Assembly: GCA_028673005.1 (NCBI GenBank)
Contig: CM054113.1
Location: 64,556,850-64,620,849, forward strand
DNA: 64,000 nucleotides
From: Tanypteryx hageni
Lineage: Eukaryota; Arthropoda; Insecta; Odonata; Petaluridae
Direction of reading: 5' to 3'
Shown here: one piece after another, positions 11,901 to 22,802 of the stretch
Layout of the letters: every line of letters begins with the position of its first letter
Position numbering within the stretch: the first letter of the stretch is position 1
Made by a program: the position numbers and the translations under genes
The notes under the pieces: model-generated
Databases searched by the model: none
What the model saw: the letters and a program-made list of their open reading frames with translations, nothing else
Told to the model about the DNA's origin: nothing

Positions 11901-14900
11901 TGTATTTGTAAAATATTGCTCAGGAAGCTGATACAATCCGAAAAGATTCAGACGATACAAAAAAGACTGCTGAGAAGGTTAGAGATGAAGCTGATGAGTT
12001 AGCAGCTAAGGTCGCTCTGACTGGCGAAAAAGTGAAAAATCTTGAGGATCAAGCGGCAGAAAATGAAGCATTAACTTCAGAGGTAAGATTACTAAGAACA
12101 AACATCAACTCATGAAGTGTGAAGGGATAATCCAAAAACATGGATAATGTTGAAAATGTTATTTCATTAACAACATTTGAATTAATATACCCATAAAACT
12201 TAATCATTCCATTGTTTCATGTGTTATTTTTTAAGAAATAGGTTGTAACTTTTACCTCTTTCTTCAACATGATGAATTTGGCCTAAAAAGATCATTTGTT
12301 TGGAGTAAAAAACTACTTTTTTAAAGCTAACTTTCAAATTTGTTAATGATAATTTTATGACCATATGAACCACATATGATTACAAAAAATTTCTGATCCT
12401 GCTTTAATTCTAAAAGTAAAGGGCTGTACATAGGATCACTGAGGGTGGAATCACACTACACCACTTTTTTGAACTTTGCGTGCTTGTGGTTCGTGAATTT
12501 GCACTTCACAACAAAATTTTTTATGACCATTACTTGTTTCGTGTTGATTATTTGCATTTTGCATCATCCATTTGCAATGCCAACAAGCAGAACCTCCTCT
12601 ACTTTTTTGTTTTGAAGTTCAGTTTAAAGTTTGGAGCTCTAGAAAAGGGATTATTATTGCTAGCGGTACACACAAAAACTTTTGCGAAGTATGTCAGAAA
12701 TTTGGATGAATGAAATTATCATCCTTAAAAATGGCCACAGCCCACCCGCAGTTTATTGAATAATAATAATCTTCAATTATTAACGTTACAACGTTAACTT
12801 TGACATTGATACAACTATAATTTCGATGCTTCATAAAAAGCGCGAAGCAAATAACGCAATTCTTTCGTCTATTTGAAGGCTTAATAGACACTAATTCAAT
12901 TGGAGGCAACAATGCGGGTCGCCTTGGCACGAAAAAGCCATAAAATTTCGAAAAGAAGCGTGTGTTTCTGACAAATTCTTCTGTGTAACGTCTAAACATC
13001 GCAAGAATAAGATATTTTATAGTTTTAGCCATCAAATAAAGTAAAAACAGAGAAATTCAGTCCCTATTTACGTATTTTAATGAATGAAGGTAATAAACCT
13101 TGTATGTTGAAAATCGAAACTCCTATGTAAACATATGGAAAAATGTAATCATCTCACGGAGTCGGATCCAGGACACTTATGTAAACGAAAATAGTTTTCC
13201 TGGGGTCCCCTAGTTGGCAGAAACAAATTGGCATTTACAGCATTTCTCTATGACAAACGGTTCAAGAGATAAAAGGGGGGACGGACAGACAGACATTGAG
13301 TATTAATATATAAAGATATTTATAATGCTCATTATTAGCAGTTTTTTAAGTAAACAAATGGGATAACTCGCAACTTAATTATTTTGTAGCTCAGTTTGAC
13401 CTTCACCGCCAGCGCTGCTATTTTCGATGATGAAACTTTAGTTTAAAATTTAAAGAAATGTCATCATTTTGGAGTGTAAGGTTTTCATTTGCTATTATCT
13501 TTGTATTTTGAACATAATATAAGGAAATGTTATTTTCTTCCTTTAGGTTTTCATTTTTTATTAATAATTTTTATGTAAATCTAAGATTTGCTCTCATCTT
13601 GTAGCATAAGATTTTCTGCCGCTTACCTTTATTGAACATGATTAATTTAATTAATTAATTTAATGCTTCATTTTTTGTGGCGTATTTTGAACAAATAAAA
13701 GAAATGCTATCACTTTCTTATGCTAGGTTTTGATTTTCTGTAACACATTTAAAACGTAATTAATAAAAGAAATGTTACCACTTTTTACTGCTAGTGTTTT
13801 TTTGCGGCTTGGAAATGTTTGTTGCAGAACCCAAGAAAACATCCATGCATCATGTACTCAACATTCAATTTCAGTAATTCATCAATTTAAATTAGAGCAT
13901 TTTCTTATAAAGAACAAAACAAGACCAAAATTTGCAAGTGAAAATGTGCAAAAAGAAGTGTAATTGTATTCTAATGCAGGGTTTTCATTTGCTATTATGT
14001 GTTTTGAAGATACTTAAAAGAATTTTATTCACTTTATAATGCTAGGTTTTCATTTGCTGTTACGATTTCTTTTATTTTCTGTTAAACTGCATTATTTATG
14101 ATAAAAAATGAATTTTTTTAGGCTGACTGGGAACCGTAATCACATTGCGTCTTATGGGAAAATAGGACTTGCACTTTGTAAATTTGCATTTCGCATCAAT
14201 TTTCTGAAACCAGTTATTCGCGAAGATCAGAAAGCTGTTGTAATGTAGTTGCACTATGTAGGACCAAGATTGCCATGCATGGCATATGGTTTGCATTAGT
14301 GGGGTTTTCCGAAATGCCTCTCGGGTGGCAAACATTTTCGAAAATGCCAGGACATCACCAATAACTCAATATTAACTTTTATTAGATTAATTTTGCATTT
14401 CATACTGCTTTGTACATATTTGTCAAGGTTTTTATAGCAATTTAAAATTTATTTTTGGAAATCACAATGTTCTACTAGAGTGAACTACTCTTAAAGCATT
14501 ACAGGCATTCCCTTGCCACTAAAAAATTAAGAGAGAGGGTGGGAGGGAGAAGGAGATTGGCTATAATATGATACATTACTCTGCTCGTGAATTTTACAGT
14601 AAATGGACCAAGGGGTCATCACAGCATTAAAGTTCTACTATGTACAAAGAAGTTGATCACATAACATTGATGCCATGGATAGGTCCCCATATAAAAATGC
14701 ATATCAGTGTTGGGCTGAATTTACAATTTTAATACCTATTGATATTATTGGAGAGGCATGTCAACTATGAACGGTTGCTAGGAGAAGCTATGCCCTGAAA
14801 TTGTGAATGGCTTTAAAAGATTACCAAGCATTCAGGGGAGGTTGAAAAAATTGTCACCCTTGCAAATGCTATTGGAGGTGAGGGATTTAGTGATGTGAAA

Positions 14901-16912
14901 GTGGAAAAAGTTGAAGAGCTCATACAGTCCCATCAGGAGAAATTAAAAAATGAGGAGTTGGAAGAATTAATGGCCTCTGATGTGGATGATATTAAAGAAC
15001 CAGAGGAAGCAGAAGATGAAGAGCAGCAAATACCTGAACGAACAGATTGAAGATTGTAAAAGAAGATCCTGACTTTCAAAGAGCTATGAAAATTAAGAGA
15101 TCTATTGATGATATTCCTATGTGCACATTTATAAAAGAGTGAATTGACTTCAGCCTCTGCCCAATCCCTCTCATCCTCTCCCAGAAGTCTATCAATTAAA
15201 AGTTTTCTCTTAAGAAATTAAACCCATCACCTAAGTTATATTTTTAGTCATTTTTGGTAAGTTCCTGTCATCTTAATTTTTTTTGTCTTGATGCTTTGTT
15301 TTATTTGTGCAGTGCTTTTACATTCATTTTAGTTAGGAAATTATTTGGCATTTTGTTTTTACCTATGACTTATTATTGGAATTTTTTATTTGTTTCTTTA
15401 TATTATGTAAGTGATATTAAAATTTACTTTTCACAGCACAGTGGTTACTATTTGTAATTTTTTTAGTCTAACATCCAAGGCCTTGAAACATAATCCCATT
15501 TCTGCTATTAATAGATTATTTTCAAGAAAATGCAACATAGATAATCTGCAACCACATCATTTAAAAAAATATAATTTAATTGCAAACATGAGAAGGGATT
15601 CACTTAGTTGCTTCATTTCACATTTATTTGCAATGCTTTTTTAAACAGGCAAAGAAGAAAGTTGGTCAGGCAAAGACAGATGCCAGTGAAGCAACCGAGA
15701 AAGTTGAAAAGGCATTGGGAGAGGTTCAAGCAATTTTGAAAGAATTGAGTGACTTGGCAGATCTAGGTAAGTGGAATATTTCAGATAAGCATTGAAAAGT
15801 ATAAATATGATATTATGCAGTGTCATAGCTAGTCAGGAATCCAGGAGAAAAACCAATAAAAATCATCCCCAAACTTTAATATATATATAATAATTTAAAA
15901 AATATAGATTCACACTATAGATACAATATTATAAATTGAAAATAAGAAAAATTGAAATAATGTAGTATATAATAAGGTCCTGCAAAGCCATAGCCTTGCC
16001 TGCAGGTGCCATAATTATAGGTATTGATAGTGGCTGATTGATTGGCAAAGGTTTTAACATTATGCACAAAAATATGACATTTCACTTGAAACAGTTAAAG
16101 AGTAATATTAATAAGAAGAAGCCACATCAAAATTACAATATTTTTAACATAATAAAAATACATATTATATAATAATAAATAATAATATATAGAGTATTCC
16201 CTCAAGGGAAAGTGTAGCCAGCGGAGCAGATGGATGGGCATCCCACTGAAAAGGCTGGTTACTGCAACCTTGGGGTAACCCAACCACCACTCCATTAGTT
16301 ATTCATCTTGTCAAAACACATCATATCTAAATCCTAAAAACATTAGTTTTAATTGTAAATCAAATACAAACAAGTAACAATTATTACTATTTAACAAAAA
16401 TGCAATTGAAAAGCAATATTTTCAAAATATTTTTAACGAAATATCGATTTTCCTGTTGGCACCACTTCAGTTTGATTTATGGGACTCAACCCTCCCTTGG
16501 TACTGCACTGCATATCTATATTTATATAATTGAAATAAAATATTAATATCTATGGATTTTTAGATGAGGGAGAACTTAATGATCTGGAAAAACGGTTATC
16601 TGATGCTGAAGAAGCATTTGCACAGGCCAACCTGGATAAACGAATGGAAGAGTTGAAGGCGAAAAAACTTCAACAGGTACTTGAAATTTTTATCCCGTAA
16701 TGTTTCCGAGTTCTTGTAAATGTCACGGTAAGCATACCAAACAAATAGAGCATATATTAACATGCACTTTATTTCATAATCGCTTTCAGAGTCAGAACAT
16801 AAAGGAATACCAGGAAGAAGTTGCACGATTAAGGGCAGAAGTGGAAAACATAGAAGATATTAGGAACTCTCTCCCAGAGGGTTGTTGGAAGAGGGTGAAG
16901 TTAGAGCCTTAA
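8768..16912 (+). CDS. LanB2/LAMC1-like: Laminin subunit gamma, 3' part of gene (7 exons), C-terminal coiled coil
   Basis: Exons: 8768-8972, 10195-10432, 11187-11389, 11924-12082, 15649-15766, 16564-16676, 16790-16912. All phases agree and give about 386 residues. The product is the gamma chain of the laminin trimer, a secreted basement-membrane protein; this part is the long-arm coiled coil (domains II/I) that zips with alpha and beta chains. Evidence: IYRDVYSLSVPELDV in the first exon is a hallmark of laminin gamma. The rest is heptad-rich with Ala, Glu and Lys. The end, NIEDIRNSLPEGCW, matches the gamma tail whose Cys pairs with the beta chain. Upstream exons (short arm, EGF-like repeats) lie before the window. 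The third intron here appears to be GC-AG. No break in coding was seen. Confidence 0.95.
10195..10432 (+). CDS. LanB2/LAMC1-like: Laminin gamma exon b
   Basis: Acceptor GAACAG, phase 0, beginning AIRIKQNVNDVLEAQDVL. Coiled coil with LADVDAADGKAQEAV. Donor AAAG|GTATAT leaves one base (phase 1) that forms Glu with the next exon. Confidence 0.93.
11187..11389 (+). CDS. LanB2/LAMC1-like: Laminin gamma exon c, followed by a GC donor
   Basis: Acceptor AAACAG ends at 11186. Reads FDREVQESKEEAEKALTMF through RKYAEQASE. No GT exists near the expected end: the coding sequence runs TCTGAG|GCAATTTAA, so GC at 11390-11391 is the best donor. Reading on would meet a stop within three codons, while the GC junction keeps frame with the next exon. 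Confidence 0.9.
11390..11923 (+). other. Probable GC-AG intron
   Basis: Donor GAG|GCAATT and acceptor TTGCTCAG|GAAGCT, phase 0 on both sides, joining QASE to EADTIRKDS. GC donors are spliced by the major spliceosome but are rare and often linked to regulated splicing. No GT in the last 50 bases of the exon offers an alternative. Confidence 0.8.
11924..12082 (+). CDS. LanB2/LAMC1-like: Laminin gamma exon d
   Basis: 53 codons exactly, phase 0 at both ends: EADTIRKDSDDTKKTAEK to DQAAENEALTSE, donor GAG|GTAAGA. Coiled coil. Confidence 0.93.
12455..14246. mobile_element. TIR repeat family, copy 1 (with internal insertion)
   Basis: Left end CTACACCACTTTTTTGAAC; the right end, complemented, reads TTACAACAGCTTTCTGAT (decayed). 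The interior is colinear, on the opposite strand, with the better preserved copy at 43293-44513, including CTCAGTTTGACCTTCACC and repeated TAGGTTTTCATTTG blocks. The stretch about 12690-13320 is absent from the other copy and looks inserted. No transposase seen; the superfamily is unknown to me. Confidence 0.7.
13130..13320 (+). repeat. LINE/SINE-like tail inside the TIR repeat
   Basis: Text of the type GGGGACGGACAGACAGACAT followed by TTGAGTATTAATATATAAAG is typical of retroelement 3' ends in invertebrates. It closes the segment (12690-13320) that interrupts copy 1 of the TIR repeat. Similar GACAGACA-type tails occur near 50760 and 60440. Confidence 0.4.
14600..15140 (+). pseudogene. pogo/Tigger transposase relic (C-terminal part)
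   Basis: MDQGVITALKFYYV near 14605-14645 matches the conserved LDQGVI block before the last catalytic Asp of Tigger/jerky-type DDE enzymes. From about 14840 the reading EKIVTLANAIGGEGFSDV-like, then VEELIQSHQEKLKNEELEEL, is the typical C-terminal tail, ending RTD and stop at 15049, after which a shifted frame reads FQRAMKIKRSIDD-like text. Sense to the laminin gene but clearly a transposon fragment with stops. Not part of laminin. Confidence 0.75.
15649..15766 (+). CDS. LanB2/LAMC1-like: Laminin gamma exon e
   Basis: Acceptor TTAAACAG, phase 0 start AKKKVGQAKTDASEATEK, ending LKELSDLADL plus one base before GTAAGT (phase 1). Confidence 0.93.
15767..16563 (+). other. Laminin intron
   Basis: AT-rich sequence; nothing recognised apart from short TA-rich stretches near 15880 and 16160. 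Confidence 0.7.
16564..16676 (+). CDS. LanB2/LAMC1-like: Laminin gamma exon f
   Basis: Acceptor GGATTTTTAG. Completes an Asp codon, then EGELNDLEKRLSDAEEAF to ELKAKKLQQ, donor CAG|GTACTT, phase 0. Confidence 0.93.
16790..16912 (+). CDS. LanB2/LAMC1-like: Laminin gamma terminal exon
   Basis: Acceptor CGCTTTCAG. Reads SQNIKEYQEEVARLRAEVEN, then IEDIRNSLPEGCWKRVKLEP and TAA. The Cys of PEGCW corresponds to the gamma-chain Cys that forms a disulphide with the beta chain. The chain ends -Leu-Glu-Pro, so the acidic residue is second from the end rather than third as in vertebrate gamma1. Confidence 0.95.
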   Translation, partial: SQNIKEYQEEVARLRAEVENIEDIRNSLPEGCWKRVKLEP

Positions 16913-18370
16913 GAAAGAAACAGGTTTAACCATTCAGAATGGAATGATTAAACAGTTTGTGTCTGGAATAGTCTGTAAATTTTTTGATGAAACTGGTGCG
17001 CACTTGAACGAGCTCTGGAAATTTCAGGGCAGGAAAAAAAGACTTAAGTGTGTGCACGTGCATGGAAGTGATAAAGTTCTTTCTTCGAAATGACGATGGC
17101 ATTAGTACAAATGCCATGTGTTACCTCCATTGTCTCCCAGTGGCCCTGACAAATCCACCAAATTTTTTTGCGAGGATTATGTTCTAAGAGGAAAGTTCAT
17201 TTTGTTTAAATCTTGCATAATTTCTGTTTGATATGTCATACTTTTTAAAAAGTAATACCTGAATTCATCCCATATGAAATTGCCCATGAATTGAGATATG
17301 TGAGTATATACGATATATATATCAAAGCATGTAAATTTTGAAATTGGTTCCCAATGCAACGGAACGCATTCAAGGTATTTTTTTGTAAAAGTCCTAAATT
17401 GTTGAGTTTCAACTACTTGGAGACATGTAATTTTTATTCATATATGCCAAAGAGTTTTTCATTGAAAACGTATACTTTTATAGTGCAGTTACAAATAATA
17501 TTTTCTCTAACCTTGCTGCTGAAAATTGTACAAATCGTAGGCCATATGTTAATAACAATGTCCCATTCTTAGGCACTGGGCATAACATGTCACTCTTACC
17601 TAGATCCTCATCCCATGTCTACCTCCTTGTTTTGAATGAGATGAATGTGAATCCTTTTCTCTTTCTTACTAACATAACTCAACATTCTTGCTTCTATAAC
17701 CTGTTAAGTTAAATTAGTACAAGTTCTCTAATGTGCTTCCAGACATGTCATTCCAATCTCATGGCCTCATTTTCAATGTCATAATTTTTCTTTCCTGTAT
17801 TTATTATTCTGGCAAGTCATTAGGGATGCCCAAGTCATTTGCAATTCATAATTTTTTCTGTAGTAAATCTACGATAGGGAGGCAAATTATACCTCATTCT
17901 TCCCTGGAAATGTGCCATAATATGACAAGCAATATTGATGAATGCTTCCATTAAAAATTTGAAAAATAAATTGTATTTTTGGATGTATTTTGTGAAATTG
18001 CTTGTCATAAAGACTTCACTTAGTATATAAATAAGTTATGGGAAAAAAAGAGAGTTGATTTTATATTTTGTGTTAGATATATGTGGTGCTGTTCATTATA
18101 TTGTGGGACTGCATGAGAAGCAATATTGACATGTACCAAAGATATTTTTTTGACATTTTAATTATGTGCTGATTCTAGTTAGTGGACTATGTTGATGTTA
18201 TGTGCTAAAAGTGAACCCATTGAGGCAGTAACTCAACATGACAGTCACCATAGACACAAATCACTGCCAATTGCTTCTAGTATATATCAGATCAGTTTGC
18301 AATTATATTTTACAGTAACATTGTATGATTCACCTTGTGAAACCACCTTAGTAGGAATCGAATAAAAACA
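16913..18370 (+). other. Laminin gamma 3'UTR
   Basis: Two AATAAA signals lie downstream of the stop, at 17965-17970 and 18361-18366, so a 3'UTR of roughly 1.05 or 1.45 kb is likely. No coding exon is evident. The exact cleavage site cannot be read from the sequence. Confidence 0.55.
18361..18366 (+). terminator. Distal poly(A) signal AATAAA of laminin gamma
   Basis: Canonical hexamer followed by a T-rich stretch (CATTTTTATTCATTTT). A proximal AATAAA at 17965 is an alternative. Confidence 0.4.
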
Positions 18371-19103
18371 TTTTTATTCATTTTACATTGTTTAATCATG
18401 ATTTGCTTCTTACAAAATGTACAGTTAATAGCTTTAAAAAAATATTTATTTGAATTTCAGAGAGTGTCATCAAGATACTTATTTCTCTGTCTAATAATAA
18501 TTTGGTTTCATAACCTTATTTAAGTATAAATATTATGACATTGTATCTACATTTATACTAAAGTACAGACATAAATACTATGCAATTAACTTTTAAGCCA
18601 GAATTGGATGTTTGAATGAGTTATACTACAAAGAGCTACATTGATATGAGAGTAAGGTAGATTAAAACAAGCTTAAATAATTTCCATAACCTAGAATATG
18701 CTTTAGATATAAAATCAATTGCATCACAATGGAGCATTGTTAATATATAAAATACCTACCTATTGTATAACAAATTCAACAGCAATCTTGAAATGCAAAA
18801 GTGATAAATTGGAGAGTTTATTTTAGAATCATTCAAAAATATTAGTTTACTTTATATTCAATTCATAGACATAACCTAACTGAAAAAACATAAATTGGGC
18901 TCCTAATATTCATATATCGTGAGAAAACAACAATAACCGATTAGGGACTGAATTGGATGGTGGAAAATGGCCAATTTTTTACCTTTTTGATAAAAGTACA
19001 TTTGGAAAAAAACTTACACTCTGATTCTTTCTAAATTTTTCCTGTATTACGATAAAGGCCCACAGTAAATATTTCAAAACTTAGTAGGCTTCTGGTTTGT
19101 TCA

Positions 19104-19280
19104 TTACCAGAGATTCATGTGGTATTCTTTGAAGCAAGGGTCAATGCACAACCTTTTCTGCAAATGGAACACACAAAAATTGTCCTCTTCCTTATTCCTT
19201 TTCCCTTTACATACCACACATTCTTTTTGCATTACTATATTTTTCTTATTTATTTCCACCTGATTGGGAGAATGGCACTC
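19104..19280 (-). pseudogene. piggyBac transposase fragment, C-terminal Cys-rich domain
   Basis: KECVVCKGKRNKEEDNFC followed by LCIDPCFKEYH is the cross-brace zinc-binding tail that lets piggyBac transposases bind their ends. It is separated from the catalytic fragment by stops. Confidence 0.85.
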
Positions 19281-19460
19281 TCTACAATTATGCATAATAG
19301 AAACATTTGTTAAGTGTCCTTGTGCTTTCTGCTACTGTAGTCATCAATGAGGACTCGGATTACACCCAAATAGAATTTTTTAGAGGCAAAAATGACTTAT
19401 TAGTAGCTTGTTTTTAGTAGATATAAGAATGTAATATCATCCTAGTTAGTAAGTCAAAGA

Positions 19461-19919
19461 TCAGTCTATGCCACCACTTTTTTTTGAAGAAATATGCAAG
19501 CTGTAGTAGCTACATAGTTGGTCGTTTCTATCCAATCCTCCCATTAATTTTTTGGGACAATACACTTCCACCTTCGGCCCATCATTCTGCACACACTGCA
19601 TTGGGTATATAGGTGAGTCAGAGATGAGGCACCTGCAGTCCCCTTTGTTTCTTTCTTTCCAGCCGCTTGTGCTTGCTACCAATTCTTTGGGATGATCTGT
19701 GCGGTTAGTGTTTGCAGTCCCTATGGCTCTCAGACCTTTCTTGGAGATGGAGAGTTCAGTAAATAGATTTGGCGAGGTAAAAAATTTATCGCAAATTACG
19801 GTAGAACCTGACCCAAAGAGAGGCTTTGCAAAAAACATCACAACATTTCCACCCAAACCCATATTATTATTTTTAATTGTCCCCTTCTCTGTATACAATT
19901 CTAAGTAGAAACATCCCAT
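19461..19919 (-). pseudogene. piggyBac transposase fragment, catalytic part
   Basis: A 152-codon reading with the piggyBac DDE order: LGGNVVMFF, STVICDKFFTS (catalytic Asp in CDKFFTS), GLRAIGTANTNRT, then MGGLDRNDQLCSYY with the third conserved Asp, and SKKSGG where SKKWW is usual. The N-terminal third is missing. Belongs with the Cys-rich fragment at 19104-19280. Not functional. Confidence 0.88.
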
Positions 19920-20454
19920 AGTTCCATCTGTTTTTCCTCACCACTTGAATTCGCTTGCGAAGAAATTAAACCTAACCAAGATCCTAACCCTGTTTTCTTT
20001 TGGTCGCCATTGTCAATTATAAAAAGGGTAAAGTTCAAAAAAATGTAAAACAGAAACCGCTGATGGGAAATATGTGTAATTGTGCAGAACAGAACTTCAA
20101 ACTATCTGTAAGCTGCTGACAAAAAAAAGAAGCAAATACCATGTCATCACAGGGCAGAAGAGTATGATACCCTAGCACTGATATATCGGTGCTCCATCCC
20201 TAATCAGTTAAGAGACAGCAAGAATTAACAGGTGATTTTATACTTTTTGCTTATTACTGTCCAGTGAATTTTAGGAGATAATGAGGTATTTCACTGATGA
20301 AGACAATAACATTTTAAGATGAAAATACAGAAAAACTATTGGAGATCAAATTTTTACAAAAACAATCAAAAGATGTCATATAACAAGTATCTCTCGAACA
20401 GCACTTTCTCTGCTTTTCACCATGAGCTTTTTACACAATAACTAAGATAATCAT

Positions 20455-20530
20455 ACACACACACCCACAGTAGGATTCAAACCAGCAACCTTAGCATCAG
20501 GGAGCAGATATGCTAGCACCTCTTTACCAA
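20455..20530 (-). repeat. tRNA-derived SINE-like fragment
   Basis: The complement reads GCTAAGGTTGCTGGTTTGAATCC, where GGTTTGAATCC is close to the RNA polymerase III B box (GGTTCGANNCC). A long CA-rich tail lies on the other side. No cloverleaf was folded, so this is a tRNA-like fragment rather than a tRNA gene. Confidence 0.4.
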
Positions 20531-20689
20531 GTATAATGAAGTAAAGAAACATACAAAACAAAACTCAAATTTCAACAGAAGTCGAGCTACATAAAGAATA
20601 ATTTGAGTAAGACAGGATAAAAATAATTGAATGAATGAAAGTGGTGGTGGAAAAATGATTTTACAGGCAGGATTTAGTTAGGATGTCAA

Positions 20690-20955
20690 GTTTTCTATAA
20701 TTTTATTCTCCACAGTCTACGGTTCATTCAAAACAAAATTATCAAGCTCACCTTATGACTGCAATCCAATTAAAAAAAATGGTAGCTCCAATAGTCATAA
20801 AAAGGTTAGGAGAACCACATGCCACCATTAATAATGATTTCTCTATAGTAGATAACTTTATCATTGGTTCAAATTGCTGACCAATAATCAACATTCTCAT
20901 GGGCCGTTGATCTTTTAGTCAGCTTTTCTCAATCTTTTTATCCTCATTTGCAAGC
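20690..20955 (+). repeat. Dispersed repeat, copy 1 (second copy at 38985-39235)
   Basis: Shares AATTATCAAGCTC, CCTTATG, CATAAAAA and TCTTTTTAT blocks in the same order and spacing with 38985-39235. Lies in the intergenic stretch before syntaxin-6. Origin unknown. Confidence 0.5.
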
Positions 20956-22063
20956 TTCTTTTACATGTTGATCTGTCGATTTATAAGAATATAATCATAT
21001 TGAACTAAATATAATTTATCTGAAAGGAGAGTGAGATGTATTCTAATGCTAGAAATTTAAAAAATAAGTATCACTAAACAAATAATATTACTTACTCGAG
21101 TTTGCTTACAATGGTTTATCTAAAACTTATATTCATCTGTTTTCCATGTGAACATAACAATTCGATTAGTTTTTTAAATTGGTGGTTTACCAAAATATCT
21201 GTATATAGACTATTTTATAAACCTAAAACCTAAATTTTACAGCCAGAAAATTTTTAAGGAAAAACGGGATAAAATGCAGTTCAGTCAACTCTAAAAACAA
21301 AATTCATTCTAAACTACAGTGAAAACAACATTGGGAAGAAAGGGAAAATTTTCCTAATGTTATGATTTTAATTTTCATTCCTCATTTGAGAAGCAAGATC
21401 CATTCCGAATACATAAGTCATTTTATATGGTTGTCTGGTTTATAAGATATATATAGTATAGAGATAGGTTAATTAAGTTGTGCTGTAGTAATCACAAAAC
21501 ATGAAATATGATAAATCAATGTATAATAATTGTGAAAAATAATCAGCAGTCGAAGAAATGAAGTGAGAATGGCAAGGGAGTTACAATTTATTCTCTATTT
21601 GTAATTAATGAGCTATTTCAATTTTCATACTTATCTTTTACTAAGTATATGCAAAACTTTTTGTCTAAAAATTAATGTTCTATCATAGATCTACGACACA
21701 TTTCTTAATTTAAGTCTGCTTGAAAACTATGGGAAATAAAAGCATTATGACCAAGCACTGCAACATAATGAAAAGCATTTTCCATTCAAACAAATTTTAT
21801 CTGATACAAATCTTAAGAACATAGCTACGAATTAAAAAACTATAACAAAGGCTATGAAAAAGAGAATTCACTAAGTTGATTTATTTTGATGCTATTTTTC
21901 TTTATCGAACTGTGGACGCGATATCACGTGGAATTTATTATCGTATAGATAAGTATTCCCATGGAAGTACTTGAAATCAGTTGCCTCAGTGTTGAAACTG
22001 GATTTTATATCGACACAGAAGGTGCAATTATCCACTACTTGTTAATTAAGAAAATAGCCAATC
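20956..22063. other. Intergenic sequence upstream of syntaxin-6
   Basis: AT-rich with no gene recognised. An E-box palindrome CACGTG occurs near 21925, but nothing shows that it is used. Confidence 0.4.
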
Positions 22064-22122
22064 ATGGATTCATTGAAAAAAGCTAAAATGACCGCAAAAA
22101 CTGAGGAATATCTAGATACGGA
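22064..22122 (+). CDS. Candidate alternative first exon of syntaxin-6
   Basis: ATG 22064 opens 19 codons, MDSLKKAKMTAKTEEYLDT, then GA before the consensus donor GTAAGT at 22123. It ends in phase 2 with the bases GA, exactly as the recognised syntaxin-6 exon 1 does, so it could splice to 23014 in frame. It lies 0.65 kb upstream on the same strand. I do not recognise the peptide. It may instead be a chance reading or the start of another transcript. Confidence 0.25.
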
Positions 22123-22553
22123 GTAAGTGATTTGTAATTAATTTATCATATATTAAATTACTTTATAAATTTGCCGAGGGAAAAGCATTCTTACAGAGCG
22201 ATGTTGTATTTCTTATCACTCGTTAATGTAGAAGAGCGTGCATAGTAGCCAATGTTAATTAAAAAGATAACTTTGAAACTGTAAAATGAACGTAGAGAAC
22301 ATAATAATTCTTTTTTACCTTAAGCAGAACAATAATAAAAGATTTTATTAGCGGATGCTCGTGATTGTATACAAACAATTTATTTTTTCTTCATTACCAA
22401 TTGAATTACTAAATCCATCAAACCTTATAATTGAAATATACTCGATGCTTCACAGTTTTTTGTTGCATCATAATATCTTCCCATGAAAAACTATTCAGGT
22501 TATTTTAAAATATTGATATGGAGCCATACTGTTAAAAAAAACGATGGTGTCGA

Positions 22554-22561
22554 TGACGTCA
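22554..22561. promoter_or_regulatory. Perfect CRE/ATF palindrome TGACGTCA upstream of syntaxin-6
   Basis: TGACGTCA lies about 207 bp before the syntaxin-6 ATG, within a locally less AT-rich, CpG-containing stretch (22540-22630) that is the likely promoter. CREB/ATF-type bZIP proteins bind this palindrome. Use in vivo is not shown. Confidence 0.4.
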
Positions 22562-22767
22562 CATCTCAGTCGATGAGCAAGCTCGTCGCCAAGGCGGAAT
22601 GCGTTGTCACGGAATGGATCAGCTGTACGGTGCAGTGTTAAAGAATAAATTGTGTCGATCTGTGTGATTTTAAGCCAGGCAGTTTAAATCCTAATGAAGA
22701 TTAGTTTTTGGTTATACTACTTCGGTTATTAAGCATAGCTTTGCCCTATGTGTTGTTGAAATCTGAC

Positions 22768-22802
22768 ATGACACTCGAAGACCCCTTCTTCGTAGTGAAA
22801 GA
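22768..22802 (+). CDS. STX6/Syx6: Syntaxin-6 exon 1
   Basis: ATG at 22768: [11 protein letters not shown] plus GA before the donor GTAAGT (phase 2). The EDPFFVVK motif fixes both the start and the identity. Confidence 0.95.

Larger units (their letters stand above)
12083..15648 (+). other. Largest laminin intron in the window (3.6 kb), TE-filled
   Basis: Carries the TIR repeat at 12455-14246 and the Tigger relic at 14600-15140. No extra coding exon recognised. Confidence 0.85.
18937..20207 (-). mobile_element. Truncated piggyBac element
   Basis: Right end TTAA (20208-20211), next to an inverted end that, complemented, reads CTGATTAGGGATGGAGC. The left end reads CCGATTAGGGACTGAATT next to ATAA (a mutated TTAA). 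The interior carries two transposase fragments on the minus strand. At about 1.27 kb it is shorter than an autonomous element (usually over 2 kb), so an internal deletion is likely. Confidence 0.8.

Noticed and set aside
12694..13035. 113-codon minus-strand reading inside the laminin intron
   Set aside because: Lies in the segment inserted into a TIR repeat; no family resemblance.
20455..20530. tRNA gene
   Set aside because: A B-box-like motif is present, but no convincing A box or full cloverleaf was seen; better explained as a SINE fragment.
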